A DNA stretch of 64,000 nt from Kappaphycus alvarezii (lineage: Eukaryota; Rhodophyta; Florideophyceae; Gigartinales; Solieriaceae): the NCBI GenBank assembly GCA_002205965.3, contig NADL03000002.1:558001-622000 (forward strand). Direction: 5' to 3'. Shown here piece by piece: positions 42,685 to 55,700 of this stretch (position 1 is the first letter of the stretch; every line of letters starts with the position of its first letter). The position numbers and the translations under genes are program-made. The notes under the pieces are model-generated. The model was not told the DNA's origin. It saw only the letters and a program-made list of their open reading frames with translations, and ran no database searches.

Positions 42685-44949
42685 CTTGACGCGGCTGTTT
42701 CTCGGCTCGCACGGGGGGAACTCCCGGACGCTGTGCTTCCCTCGTGGCAGCGGCGACGCTCCTCCCGCTTCAGCCGACTCCCGACAAGGTCCGGCCGATC
42801 GCCATCGGGTCTGTGCTTCGCAGGATAGTGACGAAGGCACTGCTCCCGGCCGCAATAGCCGACTCACACTCGGTTATGTCGCCGCATCAGACGGCCAACG
42901 GTGTTAAAGCCTGGTTGGACTCTATTGTACACGACACCCGCACGACACTACGCCGCTTCTCCGCCACCCCGAACGTCGCCACGGTCCTCATAGACGCTAA
43001 CAACGCCTTTAACCGCGTTGATCGGCAGTCTATGCTGGACCACCTACCAATGCTCCCCCTCGCTAGCCCGCTTCGCAAACATGATCTACGGCCGAATGCA
43101 ACCGCCATTGCTTGTCCCGAACCGGGATCGCACCGTCATACCAAGTGCCCAGGGCACCCAACAGGGTGACCCGGCCAGCATGTTGTTGTTCTCGCTAACG
43201 ATCCAACCCCTCATCCGTCGGGTTGCTGAGATCCCCAACATTGCTCTCTGCCAATGGTACGCCGATGACGGCACGATCGTCGGGAACCTTGGCGCCATCC
43301 GTCAGGCGCTCAGGCTCCTTGCCCGAGATGGTCCCACGGTTGGCTTCCATGTCAACCCACGAAAGACACGCATATACTGGCCTCACGTCATGCCGCAGGA
43401 TCGAGCAGCCCTCTTAGCGGAATTCCCTCTCGCAGAATGCTCGCGGGACGGCTTTCCGCTTCTAGGGGCCCCCATTGGGAACAAAGCGTTCACGGAGAGT
43501 TTTCTCCGGTCCAAGATTGCTCAGTGCCGCCGACCCTGGACCGCCTCCTGCTGGTCCGCGACGCCCGCGCCCGGTTCCACATGCACCGGATCTGTGCCTC
43601 TGCATGCCTCCTATCGCATGCATTCAAGCTCTCAGATCCGCGCTTAGCGAGTCCGCCGCAGAAGAATTTGATGATCTACAACGGTCATCATATGAAAAGT
43701 TACACGGCATAGCTCTCACGGACCGAGCCTGGGACCAAGTCTGCCTCCCCATGCACCTCGGAGGTCAGGGCTTCGAAAGCATCGCCTCGTGCCTCCACGG
43801 CGCTGCCGCCGCCAGCATCATTGATGCTGCGCCCGCACGGCAGCGAACTTCCGCATACGCCACGCCGCGTGCTTGTGCACTTGCTTCTGGCCGCTACCGC
43901 GGCGACCGGTCCTTCCTCCTCCGTCAGGCTGGGCCTTCTCTCCGCCGTTTCGCCCTCTCCATCCCCGGATAGTCGACCTTTCCACCCTTGACCCTCCAAC
44001 TCTAGCTGCTTCACCCACCAACACTCTAACCCTTCTCAAACGGGTGCAGCAAGAGGCGCGGGCAAGAGTACATTGGCACGACGACTCCTGGGCGAATGCC
44101 CCAAACCCGACCGCACACAGCGACGCCGACATTCGACATCGCATCCGTGGCTTAGCGTTCCGCCGCAGCCCCGCTGCGGCGTTTCTCTTCGCTCACCCCA
44201 CGGCAGCTACGAAGGTCCACACACACACACTGGCAGACCATGCTCCGCCGTCACCTCGGACTGCCAGTGTATGATGACTCCATGCCCCTCAACTGCCACC
44301 ACTGTGACCACCCCTTGGACACCCTCGGGGATCACGCCGCCGACCTCTGCTGCCCTGGTTTCGGCCGTCGTCACCGCCATAACTCGCTCTGTAATGCGAT
44401 TGCGACACACGTTACCCGCGCCGCGGGTCTGGATACTCGGCACGAGGTTCCGTTCTCGTCCCGGGCACTGAGCTCCGGCCCGCCGATATCCTTGTACAAC
44501 CGCCCCCAACCCCGGAAGGCACAACGTTGCGCCCCATTGCCTGTGACATCACTGTCGTCTCACCGTTTAAGGCCGCAGTTCGCACCAAGGCGACCCAGGT
44601 CGCCGGAGGCGCTGCTGAACTGGCGGCCCGCAAGGTCACAACCCTGGAACGCAACATCGCCCGACGCCTCCCCGCTCCCTCAACTGGCCCATCTTCTGCG
44701 CCTTACACGCCGAACTTCACGTTTCGACCTCTGGCGTTTGATTCCCTAGGTGCCCCTTCCCCTGGAACTATTGCATTTATCGAGGAGTTAGTTCCACGGA
44801 TCGCGTCCAAGTGTCACTCGACAGTTGGCGTTATCCGCCGCCGTATCTACCAGCGACTGAGTTGCACCCTCTGGTCATCCATCGCTGAAGCTATCCTGTC
44901 GCGAGCCCCGATGCGCATGGACGACGAAGTACACCCGGTTAGATCTTAA
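42685..44949 (+). pseudogene. LINE retrotransposon, reverse transcriptase to restriction-like endonuclease, frameshifted
   Basis: It starts, truncated at the 5' side, with SLDAAVSRLARGELPDAVLP. It goes on with DKVRPIAIGSVLRRIVTKAL, TVLIDANNAFNRVDR (first catalytic Asp), GTQQGDPASMLLFSLTIQPL, WYADDGTIVGN (the YADD motif) and VNPRKTRIYWP. Later parts are LHLGGQGFESIASC and LRRHLGLPVYDDS, followed by a CCHC-type motif (CHHCDHPLDTLGDHAADLCC ... RHN). The C-terminus contains ELRPADILVQ and PIACDITVVSP, a pattern of the PD-(D/E)xK-like endonuclease found in R2/NeSL-type LINEs, then a helical end to 44949. At least five frame changes break it. Its GC content is clearly above that of the neighbours, which suggests recent arrival or different base use. 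Confidence 0.82.
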
Positions 44950-45325
44950 CCGTATAGTTAGGACGTGCGCAGTCCCCAGTAGATACTGAACGCATTAAAC
45001 TTCTTCACTGTACGGTATCGAACTACGCTAGATTCATTTTACCCACTTATAAATAAACACCTACTCGTATTTGCTGAGGAAGCCATGCGATTTTCCTCAA
45101 ACAAATCGCATTTAACAAAACGCAAGTAAGCATCTTCTCTTGCAATAATCTAATGGAGTTGTACTGATGACTAAATGTGTCCTTGGCAATGCCATCAATG
45201 TTCCTTGGCAATGCCATCAATTAAAACTCACTCGCATATACTTGAAAAGATAGCGCAAGGAGGATTTTCCGCGCTCAAACCCTCCCAAGTCTTCACTGAG
45301 AACGGAGGTTTCGTCGTCATTTCAT
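44950..45325. other. Spacer after the LINE
   Basis: Probably includes the LINE 3' UTR. No poly-A tail is obvious. Two adjacent copies of TCCTTGGCAATGCCATCAA lie at 45181-45221. No gene is seen. Confidence 0.45.
45181..45221. repeat. Two tandem copies of a 21-bp unit
   Basis: TCCTTGGCAATGCCATCAA is repeated with only a TGT/TG joint between the copies. Confidence 0.85.
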
Positions 45326-46700
45326 CTAATGACCTTTGGTGGCGACTTCACCCTCATCAGCGGTGCTGGGCTTAGCTGAGAAATTGCGGGGCTCGATGCT
45401 TGATGCCTCGGGTTTCAGAGCCAGTGACCCAATATCACCCACAGCAATTTCAGACTGCGACAGGCTGCACAAAGCCTCCACGGACACCCCTTCAAAAGGG
45501 GCCTCTCCCTCTGAGTCCTCATGCTTCTCGGGCATCGGGGCGCCCATGCATGGGCCAACATCCGCGGCAACCTTTGTCAGGTCTGAGACAACACCGGCAT
45601 CCGCACTGTCGACTTCAAACGGCGTCTCATATGCCACTGTATTACCAGCCACAGCAATGCCTTCTTTCATAGTCACTGAGCTTCTACAGATAAGCTGGTT
45701 TCGATCTCCGGTGCCGTCGCAATAGTCATACTTGACCCTCCTTCCCACTCGCTCGCAGATACGGCGGCGTCCGTAGCGCCTGTCTCAACAGAGAGGACAA
45801 CGCGTTCCACCTCAGGAGCCTCTACACTAGATACAGGTTCCATCTCCGTCTTGCTGATAGCTTTTGCTTCTGATGATGACACTCCAGCACCTGCCGCCGC
45901 CGATGCAACTCCAACTGCAGTACCCTTTCTACTTGGTACAGAACCTGCGGCAATCTCAGCAGACGTAAACCCGTTTCAACAGTTTCCCCTGCCACAGTCT
46001 GAGCAACACCTGTCCCTTCCGATTCCTTCGCAGTGGTATCCTCTTCAACACTCTCAACACCCGAAAACTCCCGACTGTGTAGCAGGCATATCTTCGCTCT
46101 CAACTCCGTTGCTCTCTACAGCAGGCGCCATTTCCATCGTAGTACCATAAGATGTCCGCAACCGGCTCTTCTCCTGGAGCCCTAACACTGTCGTCAACCA
46201 ATGGGTTCTCAACGTCAGCCTCAGGCTTGGGCCCTGACGGCACCTCTACCACATCACTCGGCACTTCAGCTGCATCCTCAGCCTCTCCGACGCACGTTCT
46301 CCAACCTCCGCATCGACGATTACACCCGCAGCAACCTCAGCCTTTGCTTCCTCAGCCTTTGCTACTTCAGCCTCTGCATCCGCAGCCTCTCCGATCGCAC
46401 CCTCTGTGACTGCAGTGTCTGCAACCTCAGACGCTACATCCTTAGTCTCTGCACCTTCAGTTACAGCCTCGGTACCTTCAGTTACAGCCTTGGCCCCCTC
46501 AGTTACAGCGTCGGCAATGACGACCGGAGCAGCTTCAGTCACAACAACCTCAACTTCCAGTCTCGGTGGAATCAAAAACAGTTTCTCTAGCCACAGTCTC
46601 CCCAACCACAATCCCTTCCGATTCCTTCCCAGTGTTGTCCTCTACAACACTCTCAACAGCTAACACACTCCCGACCGCTGCAGCCACAACTCCGCATTCA
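45326..46700 (-). other. Diverged C-terminal tail of the giant repeat protein
   Basis: Unlike the rest, this part shows only two weak units: ESVEEDTTAKESEGTG (near 46030) and ESVVEDNTGKESEGIV (near 46640). It also has its own short repeats (VTEGAKAVTEGTEAVTEGAE near 46500, AEAEVAKAEEAKAEV near 46350) and a unique end with CMGAPMPEKHEDSEGEAPFE. Three or more frame changes occur. It has presumably escaped the homogenisation that keeps the rest uniform. Confidence 0.6.
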
Positions 46701-49700
46701 ACTTCCGTGCTCTCTACAGCAGGCGCCGCTTCAATCGTAGCCTCATCACCTGCCGCATCCGGCTCTTCTCCAGCCACCCCAATACTCTCCTCAACCGTTG
46801 CCTTCTCTACTTCAGCCTCGGCCCTCGCCCGGTTGGCATCTCTACCGCATCACTAGCCGCTTCAGCTCCAACCTCGTCCTCTCTTACCTCAGCCGCAGCT
46901 TCAGCAACCACAGGCCCCATAACCTCAGTTTCAGCTATACCTTCTGACGGCACCTCTACTGCATCAGTAGCCACTTCACTCGCCACCGCTCCAGCCACAG
47001 CTTCACGTTCAACTTCCGTGCTCTCAATAGCAGGCGCCGTTTCCATCGTAGTACCGATAGCTGCCGCAACCGGCTCTTCTCAGCCACCCCAACACTCTCC
47101 TCAAACGTTTCCTTCTCTACATCAGCCTCGGCCCTCGGCTCGGTCGGCATCTCTACCGAATCACTAGCCGCTTCAGCTCCAACCTCGGCTTCTCCTACCT
47201 CAGCTGCAGCCTCTGCCACCGCAGCCTCTGTAGCCTCAGCTTCAGCCTGAGCCTCTGACGGCACCGCTACTGCATCACTCGGCACTTCAACAGCAACCTC
47301 GGCCTCTCCTACCTCAGCCACAGCTTCTGCCACCGCAGCCTCTGTAACCTCAGCTTCAGCCTGAGCCTCTGACAGCCTCTACTGCATCACTCGGCGCTTC
47401 AACACCAACCTCGGCCTCCCTTACCTCAGCCGCAGCTTCAGCCACCACAGGCTCCAAACTCTCAGCTTCAGCCACAGCTTCAGACGGCACCCCACTGCAT
47501 CAGTAGCCACTTCACTCTCGACTGCAGCAGGCACAGCTTCACGTTCAACTTCCGTGCTCTCAACAGCAGGCGCCGTTTCCATCGTAGTACTAACAGCTTC
47601 CGCAACTGTCTCTTCTCCAGCCACCCAACACTCTCCTCAATCGTTTCCTTCTCTACATCACCCTCGGCCCTTGGCTCGGACGGCATCTCTACTGCATCAC
47701 TCGCACTTCAACAGCAACCTCGGCCTCTCCTACCTCAGCCACAGCTTCTGCCACCGCAGCCTCTGTAACCTCAGCTTCAGCCTGAGCCTCTGACGGCACC
47801 TCTACTGCATCACTCGACGCTTCAACACCAACCTCGGCCTCCCTTACCTCAGCCGCAGCTTCAGCCACCGCAGGCTCCAAACCCTCAGCTTCAGCCACAG
47901 CTTCAGACGGCACCCCACTGCATCAGTAGCCACTTCACTCTCGACTGCAGCAGGCACAGCTTCACGTTCAACTTCCGTGCTCTCAACAGCAGGCGCCGTT
48001 TCCATCGTAGTACTAACAGCTGCCGCAACCGTCTCTTCTCCAGCCACACCAACACTCTCCTCAGCCGTTTCCTTCTCTACATCACCCTCGGCCATCGGCT
48101 CAGACGGCATCTCTACCGCATCACTAGCCGCTTCAACAGCAACCTCGGCCTCTCCTACCTCAGCCGCAGCTTCAGCCACCGCAGCCTCTGTAGCTTCAGC
48201 ATCAGCCTGAGCCTCTGACGGCACCTCTACTGCATCACTCGGCGCTTCAATACCAACCTCGGCCTCCCTTACCTCAGCCGCAGCTTCAGCCACCGCAGGC
48301 TCCAACCTCTCAGCTTCAGCCACAGCTTCAGACGGCACCCCGACTGCATCAGTAGCCACTTCACTCTCGACTGCAGCAGGCACAGCTTCACGTTCAACTT
48401 CCGTGCTCTCAACAGCAGGCGCCGTTTCCATCGTAGTACTAACAGCTGCCGCAACCGTCTCTTCTCCAGCCACCCAACAATCTCCTCAGCCGTTTCCTTC
48501 TCTACATCAGCCTCGGCCTCGGCTCGGTCGGCATCTCTACCGAATCACTAGCCGCTTCAGCTCCAACCTCGGCTTCTCCTACCTCAGCTGCAGCCTCTGC
48601 CACCGCAGCCTCTGTAGCTTCAGCTTCAGCCTGAGCCTCTGACGGCACCTCTACTGCATCACTCGGCGCTTCAATACCAACCTCGGCCTCCCTTACCTCA
48701 GCCACAGCTTCTGCCACCGCAGGCTCCAACCTCTCAGCTTCAGCCACAGCTTCAGACGGCACCCCGACTGCATCAGTAGCCACTTCACTCTCGACTGCAG
48801 CAGGCACGGCTTCACGTTCAACTTCCGTGCTCTCAACAGCAGGCGCCGTTTCCATCGTAGTACTAACAGCTGCCGCAACCGTCTCTTCTCCAGCCACCCC
48901 AACAATCTCCTCAGCCGTTTCCTTCTCTACATCACCCTCGGCCCTCGGCTCGGTCGGCATCTCTACCGAATCACTAGCCGCTTCAGCTCCAACCTCGGCT
49001 CTCCTACCTCAGCTGCAGCCTCTGCCACCGCAGCCTCTGTAGCCTCAGCTTCAGCCTGAGCCTCTGACGGCACCGCTACTGCATCACTCGGCACTTCAAC
49101 AGCAACCTCGGCCTCTCCTACCTCAGCTGCAGCTTCAGCCACCGCAGGCTCCAACTCTCAGCTTCAGCCACAGCTTCAGACGGCCCCGACTGCATCAGTA
49201 GCCACTTCACTCTCGACTGCAGCAGGCACAGCTTCACGTTCAACTTCCGTGCTCTCAACAGCAGGCGCCGTTTCCATCGTAGTACTAACAGCTGCCGCAA
49301 CCGTCTCTTCTCCAGCCACACCAACACTCTCCTCAGCCGTTTCCTTCTCTACATCACCCTCGGCCATCGGCTCAGACGGCATCTCTACCGCATCACTAGC
49401 CGCTTCAACAGCAACCTCGGCCTCTCCTACCTCAGCCGCAGCTTCTGCCACCGCAGCCTCTGTAGCTCAGCTTCAGCCTGAGCCTCTGACGGCACCTCTA
49501 CTGCATCACTCGGCGCTTCAATACCAACCTCGGCCTCCCTTACCTCAGCCGCAGCTTCAGCCACCGCAGGCTCCAACCTCTCAGCTTCAGCCACAGCTTC
49601 AGACGGCACCCCGACTGCATCAGTAGCCACTTCACTCTCGACTGCAGCAGGCACAGCTTCACGTTCAACTTCCGTGCTCTCAACAGCAGGCGCCGTTTCC

Positions 49701-52700
49701 ATCGTAGTACTAACAGCTGCCGCAACCGTCTCTTCTCCAGCCACCCCAACAATCTCCTCAGCCGTTTCCTTCTCTACATCAGCCTCGGCCCTCGGCTCGG
49801 TCGGCATCTCTACCGAATCACTAGCCGCTTCAGCTCCAACCTCGGCTTCTCCTACCTCAGCTGCAGCCTCTGCCACCGCAGCCTCTGTAGCCTCAGCTTC
49901 AGCCTGAGCCTCTAAAGGCACCGCTACTGCATCACTCGGCACTTCAACAGCAACCTCGGCCTCTCCTACCTCAGCCACAGCTTCTGCCACCGCAGCCTCT
50001 GTAACCTCAGCTTCAGCCTGAGCCTCTGACGGCACCTCTACTGCATCACTCGGCGCTTCAATACCAACCTCGCCCTCCCTTACCTCAGCCGCAGCTTCAG
50101 CCACCACAGGCTCCAACCTCTCAGCTTCAGCCACAGCTTCAGACGGCACCCCGACTGCATCAGTAGCCACTTCACTCTCGACTGCAGCAGGCACAGCTTC
50201 ACGTTCAACTTCCGTGCTCTCAACAGCAGGCGCCGTTTCCATCGTAGTACTAACAGCTGCCGCAACCGTCTCTTCTCCAGCCACCCAACAATCTCCTCAG
50301 CCGTTTCCTTCTCTATCAGCCTCGGCCTCGGCTCGGTCGGCATCTCTACCGAATCACTAGCCGCTTCAGCTCCAACCTCGGCTTCTCCTACCTCAGCTGC
50401 AGCCTCTGCCACCGCAGCCTCTGTAGCCTCAGCTTTCAGCCTGAGCCTCTAAAGGCACCGCTACTGCATCACTCGGCACTTCAACAGCAACCTCGGCCTC
50501 TCCTACCTCAGCCACAGCTTCTGCCACCGCAGCCTCTGTAACCTCAGCTTCAGCCTGAGCCTCTGACGGCACCTCTACTGCATCACTCGGCGCTTCAATA
50601 CCAACCTCGCCCTCCCTTACCTCAGCGCAGCTTCAGCCACCACAGGCTCCAACCTCTCAGCTTCAGCCACAGCTTCAGACGGCACCCCGACTGCATCAGT
50701 AGCCACTTCACTCTCGACTGCAGCAGGCACAGCTTCACGTTCAACTTCCGTGCTCTCAACAGCAGGCGCCGTTTCCATCGTAGTACTAACAGCTGCCGCA
50801 ACCGTCTCTTCTCCAGCCACCCCAACAATCTCCTCAGCCGTTTCCTTCTCTACATCAGCCTCGGCCCTCGGCTCGGTCGGCTCTCTACCGAATCACTAGC
50901 CGCTTCAGCTCAACCTCGGCTTCTCCTACCTCAGCTGCAGCCTCTGCCACCGCAGCCTCTGTAGCTTCAGCTTCAGCCTGAGCCTCTGACGGCACCTCTA
51001 CTGCATCACTCGGCGCTTCAATACCAACCTCGCCCCCTTACCTCAGCCGCAGCTTCAGCCACCGCAGGCTCCAAACCCTCAGCTTCAGCCAAGCTTTTTG
51101 ACGGAACCCTACTGCATCAGTAGCCACTTCACTCTCGACTGCAGCAGGCACAGCTTCACGTTCAACTTCCGTGCTCTCAACAGCAGGCGCCGTTTCCATC
51201 GTAGTACTAACAGCTGCCGCAACCGTCTCTTCTCCAGCCACCCCAACAATCTCCTCAGCCGTTTCCTTCTCTACATCAGCCTCGGCCCTCGGCTCGGTCG
51301 GCATCTCTACCGAATCACTAGCCGCTTCAGCTCCAACCTCGGCTTCTCCTACCTCAGCTGCAGCCTCTGCCACCGCAGCCTCTGTAGCTTCAGCTTCAGC
51401 CTGAGCCTCTGACGGCACCTCTACTGCATCACTCGGCGCTTCAATACAAACCTCGCCCTCCCTTACCTCAGCCGCAGCTTCAGCCACCACAGGCTCCAAC
51501 CTCTCAGCTTCAGCCACAGCTTCAGACGGCACCCCGACTGCATCAGTAGCCACTTCACTCTCGACTGCAGCAGGCACAGCTTCACGTTCAACTTTCCGTG
51601 CTCTCAACAGCAGGCGCCGTTTCCATCGTAGTACTTAACAGCTGCCGCAACCGTCTCTTCTCCAGCCACACCAACACTCTCCTCAACCGTTTCCTTCTCT
51701 ACATCACCCTCGGCCATCGGCTCAGACGGCATCTCTACCGCATCACTAGCCGCTTCAACAGCAACCTCGGCCTCTCCTACCTCAGCCGCAGCCTCTGCCA
51801 CCGCAGCCTCTGTAACCTCAGCTTCAGCCTGAGCCTCTGACGGCACCTCTACTGCATCACTCGGCGCTTCAATACCAACCTCGCCCTCCCTTACCTCAGC
51901 CGCAGCTTCAGCCACCACAGGCTCCAAACTCTCAGCTTCAGCCACAGCTTCAGACGGCACCCCGACTGCATCAGTAGCCACTTCACTCTCGACTGCAGCA
52001 GGCACAGCTTCACGTTCAACTTCCGTGCTCTCAACAGCAGGCGCCGTTTCCATCGTAGTACTAACAGCTGCCGCAACCGTCTCTTCTCCAGCCACCCCAA
52101 CAATCTCCTCAGCCGTTTCCTCTCTACATCAGCCTCGGCCCTCGGCTCGGTCGGCATCTCTACCGAATCACTAGCCGCTTCAGCTCCAACTCGGCTTCTC
52201 CTACCTCAGCTGCAGCCTCTGCCACCGCAGCCTCTGTAGCCTCAGCTTTCAGCCTGAGCCTCTAAAGCACCGCTACTGCATCACTCGGCACTTCAACAGC
52301 AACCTCGGCCTCTCCTACCTCAGCCACAGCTTCTGCGCACCCGCAGCCTCTGTAGCCTCATCTTCAGCCTGAGCCTCTGACAGCACCTCTACTGCATCAC
52401 TCGGCGCTTCAACACCAACCTCGGCTCCCTTACCTCAGCCGCAGCTTCAGCCACCACAGGCTCCAAACTCTCAGCTTCAGCCACAGCTTCAGACGGCACC
52501 CCGACTGCATCAGTAGCCACTTCACTCTCGACTGCAGCAGGCACAGCTTCACGTTCAACTTCCGTGCTCTCAACAGCAGGCGCCGTTTCCATCGTAGTAC
52601 TAACAGCTGCCGCAACCGTCTCTTCTCTAGCACCCCAACACTCTCCTTAACCGTTTCCTTCTCTACATCACCCTCGGCAATCGGCTCGGACGGCATCTCT

Positions 52701-55700
52701 ACTGCATCACTCGCACTTCAACAGCAACCTCGGCCTCTCCTACCTCAGCCGCAGCCTCTGCCACCGCAGCCTCTGTAGCTTCAGCTTTCAGCCTGAGCCT
52801 CTGACAGCTCCTCTACTGCATCACTCGGCGCTTCAATACCAACCTCGGCCTCCCTTACTCAGCCGCAGCTTCAGCCACCGCAGGCTCCAAACCCTCAGCT
52901 TCAGCCACAGCTTTGACGGAACCCCTACTGCATCAGTAGCCACTTCACTCTCGACTGCAGCAGGCACAGCTTCACGTTCAACTTCCGTGCTCTCAACAGC
53001 AGGCGCCGTTTCCATCGTAGTACTAACAGCTGCCGCAACCGTCTCTTCTCCAGCCACCCCAACAATCTCCTCAGCCGTTTCCTTCTCTACATCACCCTCG
53101 CAATCGGCTGCGGACGGCATCTCTACTGCATCACTCGGCACTTCAACAGCAACCTCGGCCTCTCCTACCTCAGCCGCAGCCTCTGCCACCGCAGCCTCTG
53201 TAGCCTCAGCTTCAGCCTGAGCCTCTGACGGCACCTCTACTGCATCACTCGGCGCTTCAATACCAACCTCGGCCTCCCTTACCTCAGCCGCAGCTTCAGC
53301 CACACAGGCTCCAAACTCTCAGCTTCAGCCACAGCTTCAGACGGCACCCCGACTGCATCAGTAGCCACTTCACTCTCGACTGCAGCAGGCACAGCTTCAC
53401 GTTCAACTTCCGTGCTCTCCAACGCAGGCGCCGTTTCCATCGTAGTACTAACAGCTGCGCAACCGTCTCTTCTCCCCCCCCAACAATCTCCTCAGCCGTT
53501 TCCTTCTCTACATCAGCCTCGGCCCTCGGCTCGGTCGGCATCTCTACCGAATCACTAGCCGCTTCAGCTCCAACCTCGCTTCTCCTACCTCAGCTGCAGC
53601 CTCTGCCACCGCAGCCTCTTAGCCTCAGCTTCAGCCTGAGCCTCTAAAGGCACCGCTACTGCATCACTCGGCACTTCAACAGCAACCTCGGCCTCTCCTA
53701 CCTCAGCCAGCTTCTGCCACCGCAGCCTCTGTAACCTCAGCTTCAGCCTGAGCCTCTGACGGCACCTCTACTGCATCACTCGGCGCTTCAATACCAACCT
53801 CGCCCTCCCTTACCTCAGCCGCAGCTTCAGCCACCACAGGCTCCAACCTCTCAGCTTCAGCCACAGCTTCAGACGGCACCCCGACTGCATCAGTAGCCAC
53901 TTCACTCTCGACTGCAGCAGGCACAGCTTCACGTTCAACTTCCGTGCTCTCAAAGCAGGCGCCGTTTCCATCGTAGTACTAACAGCTGCCGCAACCGTCT
54001 CTTCTCCAGCCACCCCAACAATCTCCTCAGCCGTTTCCTTCTCTACATCAGCCTCGGCCCTCGGCTCGGTCGGCATCTCTACCGAATCACTAGCCGCTTC
54101 AGCTCCAACCTCGGCTTCTCCTACCTCAGCTGCAGCCTCTGCCACCGCAGCCTCTGTAGCTTCAGCTTCAGCCTGAGCCTCTGACGGCACCTCTACTGCA
54201 TCACTCGGCGCTTCAATACCAACCTCGCCCTCCCTTACCTCAGCCGCAGCTTCAGCCACCGCAGGCTCCAAACCCTCAGCTTCAGCCAAAGCTTTTGACG
54301 GAACCCTACTGCATCAGTAGCCACTTCACTCTCGACTGCAGCAGGCACAGCTTCACGTTCAACTTCCGTGCTCTCAACAGCAGGCGCCGTTTCCATCGTA
54401 GTACTAACAGCTGCCGCAACCGTCTCTTCTCCAGCCACCCCAACAATCTCCTCAGCCGTTTCCTTCTCTACATCACCCTCGGCCCTTGGCTCGGACGGCA
54501 TCTCTACTGCATCACTCGGCACTTCAACAGCAACCTCGGCCTCTCCTACCTCAGCCGCAGCCTCTGCCACCGCAGCCTCTGTAGCCTCAGCTTCAGCCTG
54601 AGCCTCTGACGGCACCTCTACTGCATCACTCGGCGCTTCAATACCAACCTCGGCCTCCCTTACCTCAGCCGCAGCTTCAGCCACCACAGGCTCCAAACTC
54701 TCAGCTTCAGCCACAGCTTCAGACGGCACCCCGACTGCATCAGTAGCCACTTCACTCTCGACTGCAGCAGGCACAGCTTCACGTTCAACTTCCGTGCTCT
54801 CAACAGCAGGCGCCGTTTCCATCGTGGTACTAACAGCTGCCGCAACCGTCTCTTCTCCAGCCACACCAACACTCTCCTCAACCGTTTCCTTCTCTACATC
54901 ACCCTCGGCCATCGGCTCAGACGGCATCTCTACCGCATCACTAGCCGCTTCAACAGCAACCTCGGCCTCTCCTACCTCAGCCGCAGCCTCTGCCACCGCA
55001 GCCTCTGTAGCCTCAGCTTCAGCCTGAGCCTCTAAAGGCACCGCTACTGCATCACTCGGCACTTCAACAGCAACCTCGGCCTCTCCTACCTCAGCCACAG
55101 CTTCTGCCACCGCAGCCTCTGTAACCTCAGCTTCAGCCTGAGCCTCTCTGACGGCACCTCTACTGCATCACTCGACGACGCTTCAATACCAACCTCGGCC
55201 TCCCTTACCTCAGCCGCAGCTTCAGCCACCGCAGGCTCCAACCTCTCAGCTTCAGCCACAGCTTCAGACGGCACCCCGACTGCATCAGTAGCCACTTCAC
55301 TCTCGACTGCAGCAGGCACAGCTTCACGTTCAACTTCCGTGCTCTCAACAGCAGGCGCCGTTTCCATCGTAGTACTAACAGCTGCCGCAACCGTCTCTTC
55401 TCCAGCCACCCAAAATCTCCTCAGCCGTTTCCTTCTCTACATCAGCCTCGGCCCTCGGCTCGGTCGGCATCTCTACCGAATCACTAGCCGCTTCAGCTCC
55501 AACCTCGGCTTTCCTACCTCAGCTGCAGCCTCTGCCACCGCAGCCTCTGTAGCCTCAGCTTCAGCCTGAGCCTCTAAGGCACCGCTACTGCATCACTCGG
55601 CACTTCAACAGCAACCTCGGCCTCTCCTACCTCAGCCACAGCTTCTGCCACCGCAGCCTCTGTAACCTCAGCTTCAGCCTGAGCCTCTGACGGCACCTCT

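Noticed and set aside
43086-44657. Minus-strand frames over the LINE (for example 43700-44014, 44207-44524)
   Set aside because: GC-rich coding DNA gives long antisense frames. The plus strand holds YADD and endonuclease motifs.
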